DNA from: SCTD01 sp963781675
Lineage (GTDB): Bacteria > Actinomycetota > Actinomycetes > Mycobacteriales > SCTD01
Reading direction: 5' to 3'
DNA: 64,000 nucleotides
Assembly: GCA_963781675.1 (NCBI GenBank)
Contig: CAWAGF010000001.1
Span: 62,001 to 126,000, forward strand
Shown: piece by piece, positions 43,740 to 50,648 of the stretch
Position numbering within the stretch: position 1 is the stretch's first letter
Layout of the letters: each line of letters begins with the position of its first letter
Translations under genes and position numbers: made by a program
Notes under the pieces: generated by a model
Told to the model about the DNA's origin: nothing
Databases searched by the model: none
Seen by the model: only the letters and a program-made list of their open reading frames with translations

Positions 43740-43761
43740 GCTTCGCTCCTGTCACGGGACA

Positions 43762-43789
43762 AGCCCCAGGCGCGTCCGCGCGTGGGGCT
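43762..43789. promoter_or_regulatory. Hairpin in the purA leader
   Basis: AGCCCCAGGCGCG and CGCGCGTGGGGCT pair (one mismatch) 23 bases upstream of the purA ATG, between purA and the divergent lipid kinase gene. It may act as an operator, a leader hairpin or a promoter boundary. Confidence 0.35.
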
Positions 43790-43813
43790 CTTGCGGAGGA
43801 AGGCTAGCGCGAC

Positions 43814-44698
43814 ATGCCCGAGGGTCACCTGCTGCTGGCCAGCGCGCACGCCGGCAGCACCGAGGACGAGGCGGTCGAGGCCGCCCGCGCCGTGCTGGCG
43901 GAGGCAGGCCCCGTCGAGGTGGTCTCGACCGGTACGCCGGAGGAGCTGGACGCGGCCCTCGACGCGTGCGGCAGCCGGCGGCTCGTCGTCGCCGGCGGCG
44001 ACGGCTCGCTGCACCTGGTCGTCTCGCGGCTGCACGCGCGCGGCGAGCTCACGGACCGCCCGATCGCGCTGGTCCCGCTCGGGACCGGCAACGACCTGGC
44101 CCGCGCCATGGACCTGCCGCTCGACCCGGCCGACGCCGCGCGCCTCGTCCTCACCGGCCGGCACCAGCCGATGGACCTGCTCACCGACGACGCCGGCGGC
44201 GTGGTCGTGAACGCCGTGCACGTCGGCGTCGGCGCGGAGGCCGCGGCGACGGCGTCGCGCGTCAAGCCGTGGCTCGGGCTGCTCGCCTACCCGCTCGGGG
44301 CGGTGTTCGCCGGCCTGCGCTCCACCGGCTGGCGGCTGCGGGTCGTCGTCGACGGCGAGGTGCTGGCCGACGACCACCGGCGCGCCCTGATGGTCGGCAT
44401 CGGCAACGGCCCGAGCATCGGCGGCGGCACCTCCCTGCTGCCCGGCGCCTGCCCGGACGACGGGCTGCTCGACGTGATGGTGTCCCGGGCGACCGGGCCG
44501 TTCGCGCGGGCGCGGTACGCCGCGGCGCTGCAGGCCGGCACGCACCTCACCGACCCCGAGGTGCGCTGGACCCGCGGCCGGAGCGTCACGATCAGCGGCG
44601 AGCCGGTGGGGGTGAACGCCGACGGCGAGCTGGGCGACGAGGTGACCCGGCGGACGTGGACCGTGCAGCCCGGGGCCTGGTCGCTGCTGCGCCCGTAG
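43814..44698 (+). CDS. Diacylglycerol/lipid kinase
   Basis: The product is 294 residues from ATG 43814 with GGAGGAAGG about 11 bases upstream. The DAGK catalytic motif RRLVVAGGDGSLHLVVSRL and ALVPLGTGNDLARAMDLPLD (the GTGNDLAR nucleotide motif) are clear. VGIGNGPSIGGGTSLLPGA and DDGLLDVMVSRA complete the fold. It phosphorylates diacylglycerol or a related lipid at the membrane surface. It diverges from purA and converges with a cardiolipin-synthase-like gene, a natural partner in phospholipid metabolism. Confidence 0.92.
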   Translation: MPEGHLLLASAHAGSTEDEAVEAARAVLAEAGPVEVVSTGTPEELDAALDACGSRRLVVAGGDGSLHLVVSRLHARGELTDRPIALVPLGTGNDLARAMDLPLDPADAARLVLTGRHQPMDLLTDDAGGVVVNAVHVGVGAEAAATASRVKPWLGLLAYPLGAVFAGLRSTGWRLRVVVDGEVLADDHRRALMVGIGNGPSIGGGTSLLPGACPDDGLLDVMVSRATGPFARARYAAALQAGTHLTDPEVRWTRGRSVTISGEPVGVNADGELGDEVTRRTWTVQPGAWSLLRP

Positions 44699-44764
44699 AT
44701 CATCCGTGCGCCGGCGGCACGACACGCCGGCACGTCGCGCCGCCGAGGCGCGGACGATCATCGT
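44699..44764. terminator. Imperfect inverted repeat between convergent genes
   Basis: ATCATCCGTGCGCCGGCGGC and the later GCGCCGCCGAGGCGCGGACG-ATCAT can fold into a long imperfect stem between two convergent genes. It is a plausible shared terminator. Confidence 0.35.
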
Positions 44765-44785
44765 CGCGGCCGGCGACCGCGCGGG

Positions 44786-45973
44786 CTACAGGAAGCGGTG
44801 GAGGACGGTCGTCGCCTTCTCCTGCACCTTCTGGTGCAGCGGCCGGTCCTCCCAGCGCCGCGGCTCGATCCGCTCGCAGCGCGGCAGCTCGCGGTCGAAG
44901 TCGTCCTCGAGCCGCGCGGCCACGACCGGGTCGAGCACGCTGAGCACGACCTCCTCGTCGAGCGCCATCGAGCGGCGGTTCATGTTCGCCGAGCCGATGA
45001 CGCTGGCGATGCCGTCGACCGTCAGGACCTTGGCGTGCAGCATCGACGGCTGGAAGGCCCAGATCCGCACGCCCCCCTGCACGAGCGTCGAGTAGAGCGA
45101 CTCGCTGGCCAGCTGGCAGACCCGCTTGTCGGCGTGCGGGCCGGGCAGCATCACGTCGACCTGCACCCCGCGCTCCACCGCGTCGAGCAGCAGCTGCTGG
45201 AAGCACTCGTCCGGCACGAAGTAGGCGGTCATCATCCGCAGCCGCGTCTGCGCGGACTCGATCATCACGCGGAACACCGTCGCCATGTCGTTCCAGCCGA
45301 CGCTGGCGCTGCCCCGGGCGACCTGCACCACCGACGACCCCGGCTCGGACTGCGCGGGGAAGGTGCGGCACTGGTCGATGAGCGGGTGGCCGGTCTCCGC
45401 CCAGTTCTGGGCGAAGGAGGCCGACAGGCCGTCCACCGCCGGGCCCTCGACCCGTACGTGCGTGTCGCGCCACTCGCTCTCGTCGCGGGCGTCGCCGCAC
45501 CACTCCTCGGCGATGCCGACGCCCCCGGTGAAGGCGACCTGCTCGTCGCAGACGAGCACCTTGCGGTGGGTGCGGTGGTCCTGCTTGAGCAGGCTGGTCC
45601 GCAGCGGCTTGCGGAACCACTCGACCTGCACGCCGCAGTCGGTCATGTGGTCGATGAGGTTGCTCTCGATCAGGCGGCCGCCGAGGGCGTCGATCAGCAC
45701 GCGCACCACGACGCCGTTGCGGGCCCGCTCGGCCAGTGCCATCGCGAACTCCTGCGCGATGTCGCCCTTCCAGTAGACGAAGGTGAGGAAGTCGACGGTC
45801 CGCTGCGCGTCCCGGACCGCCTGCAGCATCGCGGGGAAGATCTCGTCCCCGTTGCGCAGGACCGTGAGGGCGTTGCCCTCGGTGGCCGGGATGCCCAGCA
45901 GCGCCTCGAGGCGCCGGCGCAGCTCCTGGACGCGGTCGTCCACGTGCGGGCTGATCTGCAGCTCGGCGGTCAT
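44786..45973 (-). CDS. Phospholipase D family protein, cardiolipin synthase-like
   Basis: The product is 395 residues from ATG 45973 with GGAGGAGG about four bases upstream. It contains two HKD motifs: HRKVLVCDEQVAFTGGVGIA (about residue 137) and HAKVLTVDGIASVIGSANMN-RRS (about 318). ILIDALGGRLIESN-type segments and AYFVPDECFQQLLLDAVERG are typical of cardiolipin synthases. The N-terminal membrane hairpin of ClsA is missing, as in ClsB-like forms. It probably transfers phosphatidyl groups. The opposite-strand neighbour is a lipid kinase. Confidence 0.88.
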   Translation of the reverse strand: MTAELQISPHVDDRVQELRRRLEALLGIPATEGNALTVLRNGDEIFPAMLQAVRDAQRTVDFLTFVYWKGDIAQEFAMALAERARNGVVVRVLIDALGGRLIESNLIDHMTDCGVQVEWFRKPLRTSLLKQDHRTHRKVLVCDEQVAFTGGVGIAEEWCGDARDESEWRDTHVRVEGPAVDGLSASFAQNWAETGHPLIDQCRTFPAQSEPGSSVVQVARGSASVGWNDMATVFRVMIESAQTRLRMMTAYFVPDECFQQLLLDAVERGVQVDVMLPGPHADKRVCQLASESLYSTLVQGGVRIWAFQPSMLHAKVLTVDGIASVIGSANMNRRSMALDEEVVLSVLDPVVAARLEDDFDRELPRCERIEPRRWEDRPLHQKVQEKATTVLHRFL

Positions 45974-46035
45974 GCCACCTCCTCCGTGTCGGAGCGTGTC
46001 CTACCCACTGCAGCGGGTGACAGGCACCCGATCCG

Positions 46036-46041
46036 TAGGCT
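46036..46041 (+). promoter_or_regulatory. Leaderless -10 of the 46048 gene
   Basis: TAGGCT is six bases before GTG 46048 and no ribosome-binding site is present. Confidence 0.5.
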
Positions 46042-46047
46042 GACCGG

Positions 46048-46563
46048 GTGGCGCGCATCCCGGGCATCGACGGCCTGTTCTCGGTGCTCCAGGCGCAGAC
46101 CGAGGCGCTCGCCACGCTGCCCACGGTCCTGTCGTCGCTGAGCGGGGCGGTCCGTCAGCTCGGCGAGGTCGTGGGCGAGGCCCGCGACACGCTGGCCGCC
46201 GTCCACCGGCTGGCCCTGCGGATGGACGGGCTCGCCGAGGAGCTCGAGGAGCCGCTGCGCGCCCTCGCGCCCGGGCTGAGCCGGCTGGCCGTCGTGCTGG
46301 ACGACCCGGTCGTCGAGGAGCTGCCGGAGACGCTGCGCAAGGTGCAGGCCGACGTCCTGCCGGTGCTGCGGACGCTCGCGGACACCCACGAGCGGGTCGC
46401 CTTCATCGCCGGCTCCACCGAGCGGATCATGACCTTCGTCGACGAGACGAGCCGGACCATCGCGCACCTGCCGGGCGCCGCCCTGCTGGGCCGTCGCCGC
46501 CCGGGCGCGGTACGGCTGCCGGCGGAGCCCCCGCCACCCGTCCCGCCGACCGATCTGCCCTAG
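46048..46563 (+). CDS. Helical, coiled-coil-like hypothetical protein
   Basis: The product is 171 residues from GTG 46048. It is almost entirely amphipathic helix with regular Leu/Val spacing (LPTVLSSLSGAVRQLGEVVG, LAAVHRLALRMDGLAEELEE, VEELPETLRKVQADVLPVLR) and a Pro-rich C-terminus. There is no signal peptide or membrane segment. Similar short helical proteins occur widely in actinobacteria, but I cannot assign a function. It starts with a leaderless arrangement and diverges from the cardiolipin-synthase-like gene. Confidence 0.7.
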   Translation: MARIPGIDGLFSVLQAQTEALATLPTVLSSLSGAVRQLGEVVGEARDTLAAVHRLALRMDGLAEELEEPLRALAPGLSRLAVVLDDPVVEELPETLRKVQADVLPVLRTLADTHERVAFIAGSTERIMTFVDETSRTIAHLPGAALLGRRRPGAVRLPAEPPPPVPPTDLP

Positions 46564-46590
46564 CCGCTGACCCCTGCTGGTGACGAGCGG

Positions 46591-47016
46591 TCAGGCGGAG
46601 GGGCGCAGCGCCTCGACCGCCGCCGGGTCGCTGTCGGCCAGGAACTGCCGCACCCGCGCGGCCTCCTCGGCCTCGCCGATCGCGCCGGCCGCCTCGCCGA
46701 GCGCGTGCAGCGCCCGCAGGAAGCCCTGGTTCGGCCCGTGCGCCCACGGCACCGGGCCGTACCCCTTCCACCCCGAGCGGCGCAGCGCGTCCAGCCCGCG
46801 GTGGTAGCCGGTCCGCGCGTAGGCGTAGCTCTCGACGTAGGCCTTGCGGGCGTAGGCCTGCTCGGCCAGGACCGCCCACGCCAGCGAGCTGGTCGGGTGC
46901 GCGGCCGCCACGTCCGCAGGGTCGCCGCCCCGCTCGAGCAGGTCGACCGGACCCGGCTCCTCGGGCAGCAGGGTGGGCGGCGGACCGCCCAGGAGGTCGC
47001 GACCGGTGATGCTCAT
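46591..47016 (-). CDS. DUF3151 protein
   Basis: The product is 141 residues from ATG 47016 (ATGA overlap with the PaiB-like gene). The sequence LGGPPPTLLPEEPGPVDLLE, HPTSSLAWAVLAEQAYARKA, YVESYAYARTGYHRGLDALR, RSGWKGYGPVPWAHGPNQGF, LRALHALGEAAGAIGE is a typical DUF3151 member, an actinobacterial family of helical TPR-like proteins usually encoded close to fba. The function is not known. The fba gene lies 2.4 kb away, so the association persists. Confidence 0.9.
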   Translation of the reverse strand: MSITGRDLLGGPPPTLLPEEPGPVDLLERGGDPADVAAAHPTSSLAWAVLAEQAYARKAYVESYAYARTGYHRGLDALRRSGWKGYGPVPWAHGPNQGFLRALHALGEAAGAIGEAEEAARVRQFLADSDPAAVEALRPSA

Positions 47017-47633
47017 GGCGCCATCCTGCCCGACCGGCGCAGCAGGTGGTCGCGCGCGGCGCGGTCACCCGGACCGCCGCGCGAGGCCAGCCGCGCGGCC
47101 ACCTGGTCCTGGTGCGCGGCGTCGGCGTTCCCGCCGTACTTCAGCTTGGCGTGCACCTCGTCCGCGGCCAGCCGCAGCCCGCGGATGCCGTGGAGCAGGC
47201 CGGCGTGCGCGACCGGGTCCGCGACGCCGGAGCCCGGCTCGAAGTGGGCGAGCTGGGTCCGCAGCACCTCGAGCAGCTCCTCGCCCGTGAGCACCTGCGC
47301 CCGGCCGACGAGCTGCACGGCGGCGTAGTAGGACGTCGGGATCCCCAGCGCCGGGTCCTCCTCCCCGACCGCCTTCCACGCGGCCGGGACGTACGCCCAG
47401 TCGGCCACCACGCTGAGCACGACGTGCGGGTTCTCCTCGAGGGCGCGCCACACCGGGTTCGGCCGGGCGAGGTGCAGCACCACCGAGCGCTCCCCGTCGT
47501 AGGTGAAGTGCGTGGGGACGACGACCGGCACGTCGCGGCCGCGGCCGGCGGCGACCAGCGTCCCGAAGTCGTGCGCGGTCAGCAGCGCGCGCCACTCGTC
47601 GTCGGTCGCGGCGTCCCACGGGTGGATGAGCAC
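47013..47633 (-). CDS. PaiB-type FMN-binding protein
   Basis: The product is 206 residues from GTG 47633 (GTG 47639 would add two). The split-barrel flavin fold is shown by MLIHPWDAATDDEWRALLTA, FGTLVAAGRGRDVPVVVPTH, VVLHLARPNPVWRALEENPH, VVADWAYVPAAWKAVGEEDP and PTSYYAAVQLVGRAQVLTGE. In Bacillus, PaiB was described as a negative regulator, but most members are probably small flavoproteins. TAGGGT sits seven bases before GTG 47633, which fits a leaderless start. It is followed by the DUF3151 gene. Confidence 0.85.
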   Translation of the reverse strand: MLIHPWDAATDDEWRALLTAHDFGTLVAAGRGRDVPVVVPTHFTYDGERSVVLHLARPNPVWRALEENPHVVLSVVADWAYVPAAWKAVGEEDPALGIPTSYYAAVQLVGRAQVLTGEELLEVLRTQLAHFEPGSGVADPVAHAGLLHGIRGLRLAADEVHAKLKYGGNADAAHQDQVAARLASRGGPGDRAARDHLLRRSGRMAP

Positions 47634-47640
47634 GTGCACG

Positions 47641-47646
47641 ACCCTA
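47641..47646 (-). promoter_or_regulatory. Leaderless -10 of the PaiB-like gene
   Basis: TAGGGT (complement) is seven bases before GTG 47633, in the 18-base gap that separates it from the divergent methyltransferase gene. Confidence 0.45.
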
Positions 47647-47651
47647 GAGAG

Positions 47652-48317
47652 GTGGAGGACGCCGGCAACACCTTTCGAGACCTCGGGAGGCGCCTGCTGC
47701 TGGGCACCACGCAGCACCCCGGCGGCGAGGCGCTCACCCGGCACGTCCTCGACCGGCTCGCCCTGCCGACCGGCGCGCTGGTCGCCGACGTGGCCTGCGG
47801 CGACGGCGCCTCACTGCGGCTGCTGGCCGCCCGTGGGCTGCTCGCCGTCGGCGTGGACGTCGAGCCCCGGGCCCGGCCCCCCGTGGTCGGGGACGCGCAC
47901 GCGCTGCCGCTGCGGACGGGGGCGTACGACGCGGTGCTGTGCGAGTGCGCGCTGTCGACGTTCGACGACCCCGCGCGGGCGCTCGCGGAGGTGGCCCGGG
48001 TGCTGCGGCCCGGCGGCCGGCTGGCGCTGACGGACGTGCTGCTGCGGCGCGACCTCGCCCCGCCGGAGGTGGTGGCGGCGGTGGACCGGCTGACCACCGC
48101 GCGGACGCTGCCTGAGTACGTCGCGCTGGTGGAGGCCGCCGGCCTCCGGGTCGAGCGGACGGAGGACCGCCCGGCGGACGCGCTGGCGCTCTGCCGGCGG
48201 CTGGCGCGGCGGCTGCGCGTGGTCAGCCCCCGACACGCGTCGACCGCCCGCGCGTGCGCGCAGGCGGTCGAGGCAGGCGCCCTGTCGTACGGGCTGCTGG
48301 TGGCGGCTAGACGCTGA
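47652..48317 (+). CDS. Class I SAM-dependent methyltransferase
   Basis: The product is 221 residues from GTG 47652. Motif I is GALVADVACGDGASLRLLAA; the acidic ribose-binding VGVDVEPRARP, GDAHALPLRTGAYDAVLCEC and LRPGGRLALTDVLLRRDLAP follow. This is a small-molecule methyltransferase layout with a helical C-terminal cap. The substrate is unknown. It is divergent from the PaiB-like gene with only 18 bases between the starts, and its end overlaps the convergent Rpf-like gene by 11 bases. Confidence 0.82.
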   Translation: MEDAGNTFRDLGRRLLLGTTQHPGGEALTRHVLDRLALPTGALVADVACGDGASLRLLAARGLLAVGVDVEPRARPPVVGDAHALPLRTGAYDAVLCECALSTFDDPARALAEVARVLRPGGRLALTDVLLRRDLAPPEVVAAVDRLTTARTLPEYVALVEAAGLRVERTEDRPADALALCRRLARRLRVVSPRHASTARACAQAVEAGALSYGLLVAARR

Positions 48318-49167
48318 CCGCGGTGCTCCAGGCCTTGTCCCACAGCTGCTCGTCCACCGTGCCGGGGCCGGTCGTGACGTCGTGCTGGCGCGCGAACGCG
48401 GCGGCGACGCGGGCGCTCTGCGGCCCGAAGTAGCCGTCCACGCCGATGGTCCAGCCGCGGGCGGCCATCCGACGCTGCCAGTGCTTCACGGCGATGCGGT
48501 AGGTGGCGCGGTCCTCGACGCTCAGCACGTGGCCGTCGAAGCGGGGCGGCGTCGTGGTCTTGAGCGCCTTGATGGCGGCGATCCGCTGGGCGCGGGCCTT
48601 GGCCGCCGCCTCCCGGGCGGCCCGCGTCGCGGCCTGGCTGGCCGCGCGGGTGCGGCTCGCGCGGGCCGAGGCGGCGCGGCGCTCGGCGCTGCTCCTCGGC
48701 GCGACGGCCTGCGTGGTGCTGGTCTGGGTCTGGGTCGCGCCAGAGCCCGAGCCGCTGTAGCCCCCGTCGCCGGACAGGCCGAGCTTGCGCGAGCAGGCCG
48801 GCCACGGGCTCCAGCCGCGCTGGCTGTGCAGCTTCTGGCCGGCCGCGATCTGGGTGCTCTTGCTGGCCTGGTGCGGGTAGCCGCCGAAGCCGAGGCCCCG
48901 CCAGGTGGCCAGGTTGAACTGCAGGCCGCCGTAGTAGCCGTTGCCGGTGCTGATGCCCCAGTTGCCGCCGCTCTCGCACTGCGCGAGCTGCTCGAACTGG
49001 CTGCTGCTGCCACCGGCCGAGGCCGACCCGGCGATGACGGCGGCGTCGGTCACCGCGAAGGCCGCGGTCATGCCGCCGGCGAGCAGGACCTTCGGGGCGG
49101 CGCTGGGCTTGGCGTGCCGGGCGTGCTTGCGGGGGCTGACGACACGCGACAGGGGGACGGCAGACAT
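48307..49167 (-). CDS. Resuscitation-promoting-factor-like transglycosylase with peptidoglycan-binding end
   Basis: The product is 286 residues from ATG 49167. A signal peptide or membrane segment (KVLLAGGMTAAFAVTDAAVI) is followed by an Rpf domain: FEQLAQCESGGNWGISTGNG, YYGGLQFNLATWRGLGFGGY, LHSQRGWSPWPACSRKLGL, with the catalytic Glu in CESGG and the two conserved Cys. An Ala/Arg-rich linker leads to a peptidoglycan-binding-like end (RRMAARGWTIGVDGYFGPQS). It cleaves wall glycan and promotes growth from dormancy. A c-di-AMP riboswitch occupies its leader, a common arrangement in actinobacteria. Confidence 0.92.
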   Translation of the reverse strand: MSAVPLSRVVSPRKHARHAKPSAAPKVLLAGGMTAAFAVTDAAVIAGSASAGGSSSQFEQLAQCESGGNWGISTGNGYYGGLQFNLATWRGLGFGGYPHQASKSTQIAAGQKLHSQRGWSPWPACSRKLGLSGDGGYSGSGSGATQTQTSTTQAVAPRSSAERRAASARASRTRAASQAATRAAREAAAKARAQRIAAIKALKTTTPPRFDGHVLSVEDRATYRIAVKHWQRRMAARGWTIGVDGYFGPQSARVAAAFARQHDVTTGPGTVDEQLWDKAWSTAVSV

Positions 49168-49179
49168 CGACGAAGGGGT

Positions 49180-49350
49180 CCTCTCCTCACGCCTGCGGGG
49201 TCAGCTGTCGGGTTCAGGTCGGAGAACCTGGCCTCTCGCGAGGCTTCACCCCGAGGCCGCGCGAGGCGGCCGGTGGGACGTGTGGGTCCCCCGCTCCTGC
49301 CCCGGGCGGTGCCGGGTGGGCCTGCTCCCCGGGGCAGGACTCGGCGGGAG
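49180..49350 (-). ncRNA. ydaO/yuaA c-di-AMP riboswitch controlling the Rpf-like gene
   Basis: Minus strand 5-prime to 3-prime: CGCCGAGTCC near 49347, GGGGGACCCAC, GGGGTGAAGCC, then AACCCGACAGCTGACCCCGC, AGGCG and GAGGAGAGGACC close to 49180. These are the conserved blocks of the ydaO family. The class senses c-di-AMP and normally switches expression off when the ligand binds. It ends about 13 bases before the ATG. Boundaries are approximate. Confidence 0.93.
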
Positions 49351-49387
49351 GGAGCGGCCGCCGCCCCCGTACGAGGGCGACCGGGCG

Positions 49388-49393
49388 AAGATA
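49388..49393 (-). promoter_or_regulatory. Putative -10 of the riboswitch-Rpf transcript
   Basis: TATCTT (complement) lies about 40 bases upstream of the riboswitch core. Confidence 0.45.
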
Positions 49394-49430
49394 ACGGACT
49401 GATGACGAACGCGGTAGGGGGTCGGGCGGA

Positions 49431-50450
49431 TCAGCCCTTGGTGCCGGCGCTGCGCAGGTCCTCGCAGGCCCGGACGACGCGGGCGGCCATGCCGGTCTCG
49501 GCGGCCTTGCCCCAGGAGCGGGGGTCGTACAGCTTCTTGTTGCCGACCTCGCCGTCGACCTTCAGCACGCCCTCGTAGTTGGTCAGCATGTGCCCGACCA
49601 CGGGACGGGTGAAGGCGTACTGGGTGTCGGTGTCGACGTTCATCTTCACGACGCCGTAGTCGAGCGCCTCGCGGATCTCCTCGAGCAGCGAGCCGGAGCC
49701 GCCGTGGAAGACGAGGTCGAACGGCTTGTCCTTGCCGGTCCTGGCGCCGACCGCCTGCTGGATGTCGTCCAGGATCGACGGCTTCAGCTTGACGTTGCCG
49801 GGCTTGTAGACGCCGTGCACGTTGCCGAAGGTCGCGGCCAGCAGGTAGCGGCCCTTCTCGCCGGTGCCGATCAGCTCGGCGGTGCGCAGCGCGTCCTCCG
49901 GGGTCGTGTAGAGCTTCTCGTTGATGGCGTTCTCGACGCCGTCCTCCTCGCCGCCGACGACGCCGATCTCGAGCTCCATCACGATGCGCGCCTTGGCGCA
50001 CCTCTCGAGCAGCTCCTGCGCGATCGAGAGGTTCTCCTCGAGCTCGACCGCCGAGCCGTCCCACATGTGGCTCTGGAACAGCGGCTCGCGGCCGCTGTCG
50101 ACGCGCTCCTGGCTGATCGCGATCAGCGGGCGCATGTAGCCGTCGAGCTTGTCCTTGGGGCAGTGGTCGGTGTGCAGGGCGATCTGCACGTCGTAGGCCT
50201 TGGCGACGTGGTGGGCGTACTCCGCGAGGGCCTGCGCCCCGAGCACCATGTCCTTGACGGTGCTGCCGGACAGGTACTCCGCGCCGCCGGTGCTGACCTG
50301 CACGATGCCGTCGGACTCGGCCTCCGCGAAGCCGCGCAGGGCGGCGTTCAGCGTCTGCGAGCTCGTCACGTTGATCGCCGGGTACGCGAAGCGGCCGGCC
50401 TTCGCGCGGTCGAGCATGTCGGCGTAGGCCTCGGGGGTGGCGATCGGCAC
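49431..50450 (-). CDS. fba: Class II fructose-bisphosphate aldolase
   Basis: The product is 339 residues from GTG 50450 with AAGGAG eight bases upstream. PIATPEAYADMLDRAKAGRF, AYPAINVTSSQTLNAALRGF, the zinc ligand region IALHTDHCPKDKLDGYMRPL, MELEIGVVGGEEDGVENAIN, GNVHGVYKPGNVKL and FHGGSGSLLEEI with MNVDTDTQYAFTRP are characteristic of actinobacterial FbaA. It cleaves fructose-1,6-bisphosphate to two trioses in the cytoplasm. It is apparently monocistronic; the upstream 198 bases are shared with a divergent secreted-protein gene. Confidence 0.97.
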   Translation of the reverse strand: MPIATPEAYADMLDRAKAGRFAYPAINVTSSQTLNAALRGFAEAESDGIVQVSTGGAEYLSGSTVKDMVLGAQALAEYAHHVAKAYDVQIALHTDHCPKDKLDGYMRPLIAISQERVDSGREPLFQSHMWDGSAVELEENLSIAQELLERCAKARIVMELEIGVVGGEEDGVENAINEKLYTTPEDALRTAELIGTGEKGRYLLAATFGNVHGVYKPGNVKLKPSILDDIQQAVGARTGKDKPFDLVFHGGSGSLLEEIREALDYGVVKMNVDTDTQYAFTRPVVGHMLTNYEGVLKVDGEVGNKKLYDPRSWGKAAETGMAARVVRACEDLRSAGTKG

Positions 50451-50548
50451 GGCGGGCTCCTTCGTGGTCGGGTCGTGCGACAGCGTGCCAGAGCGCCGTG
50501 GACGGCGGTCACGGGCCGACCGGCAGCCCGCGGACGACCGGACAGAGG

Positions 50549-50572
50549 TCGCGAAGCGGTCACGCTTCGCGA
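50549..50572. promoter_or_regulatory. Perfect hairpin/operator in the fba divergent region
   Basis: TCGCGAAGCG-GTCA-CGCTTCGCGA has 10-base perfect arms and lies immediately upstream of the -35 of the 50649 gene. It could be a repressor or activator site for either divergent gene. Confidence 0.45.
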
Positions 50573-50578
50573 GCCTGG

Positions 50579-50607
50579 CTGACGGGCCTGCGGACGGCAG
50601 GTACAAC
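50579..50607 (+). promoter_or_regulatory. Sigma-70-like promoter of the beta-propeller gene
   Basis: CTGACG (50579-50584), 17 bases, TACAAC (50602-50607). The spacing is ideal and the start codon is 42 bases downstream with GGAAGGA before it. Confidence 0.55.
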
Positions 50608-50648
50608 GGGCTGTCGGCGTGCGCCGGCGCTTCCCCGGAAGGACAGGC

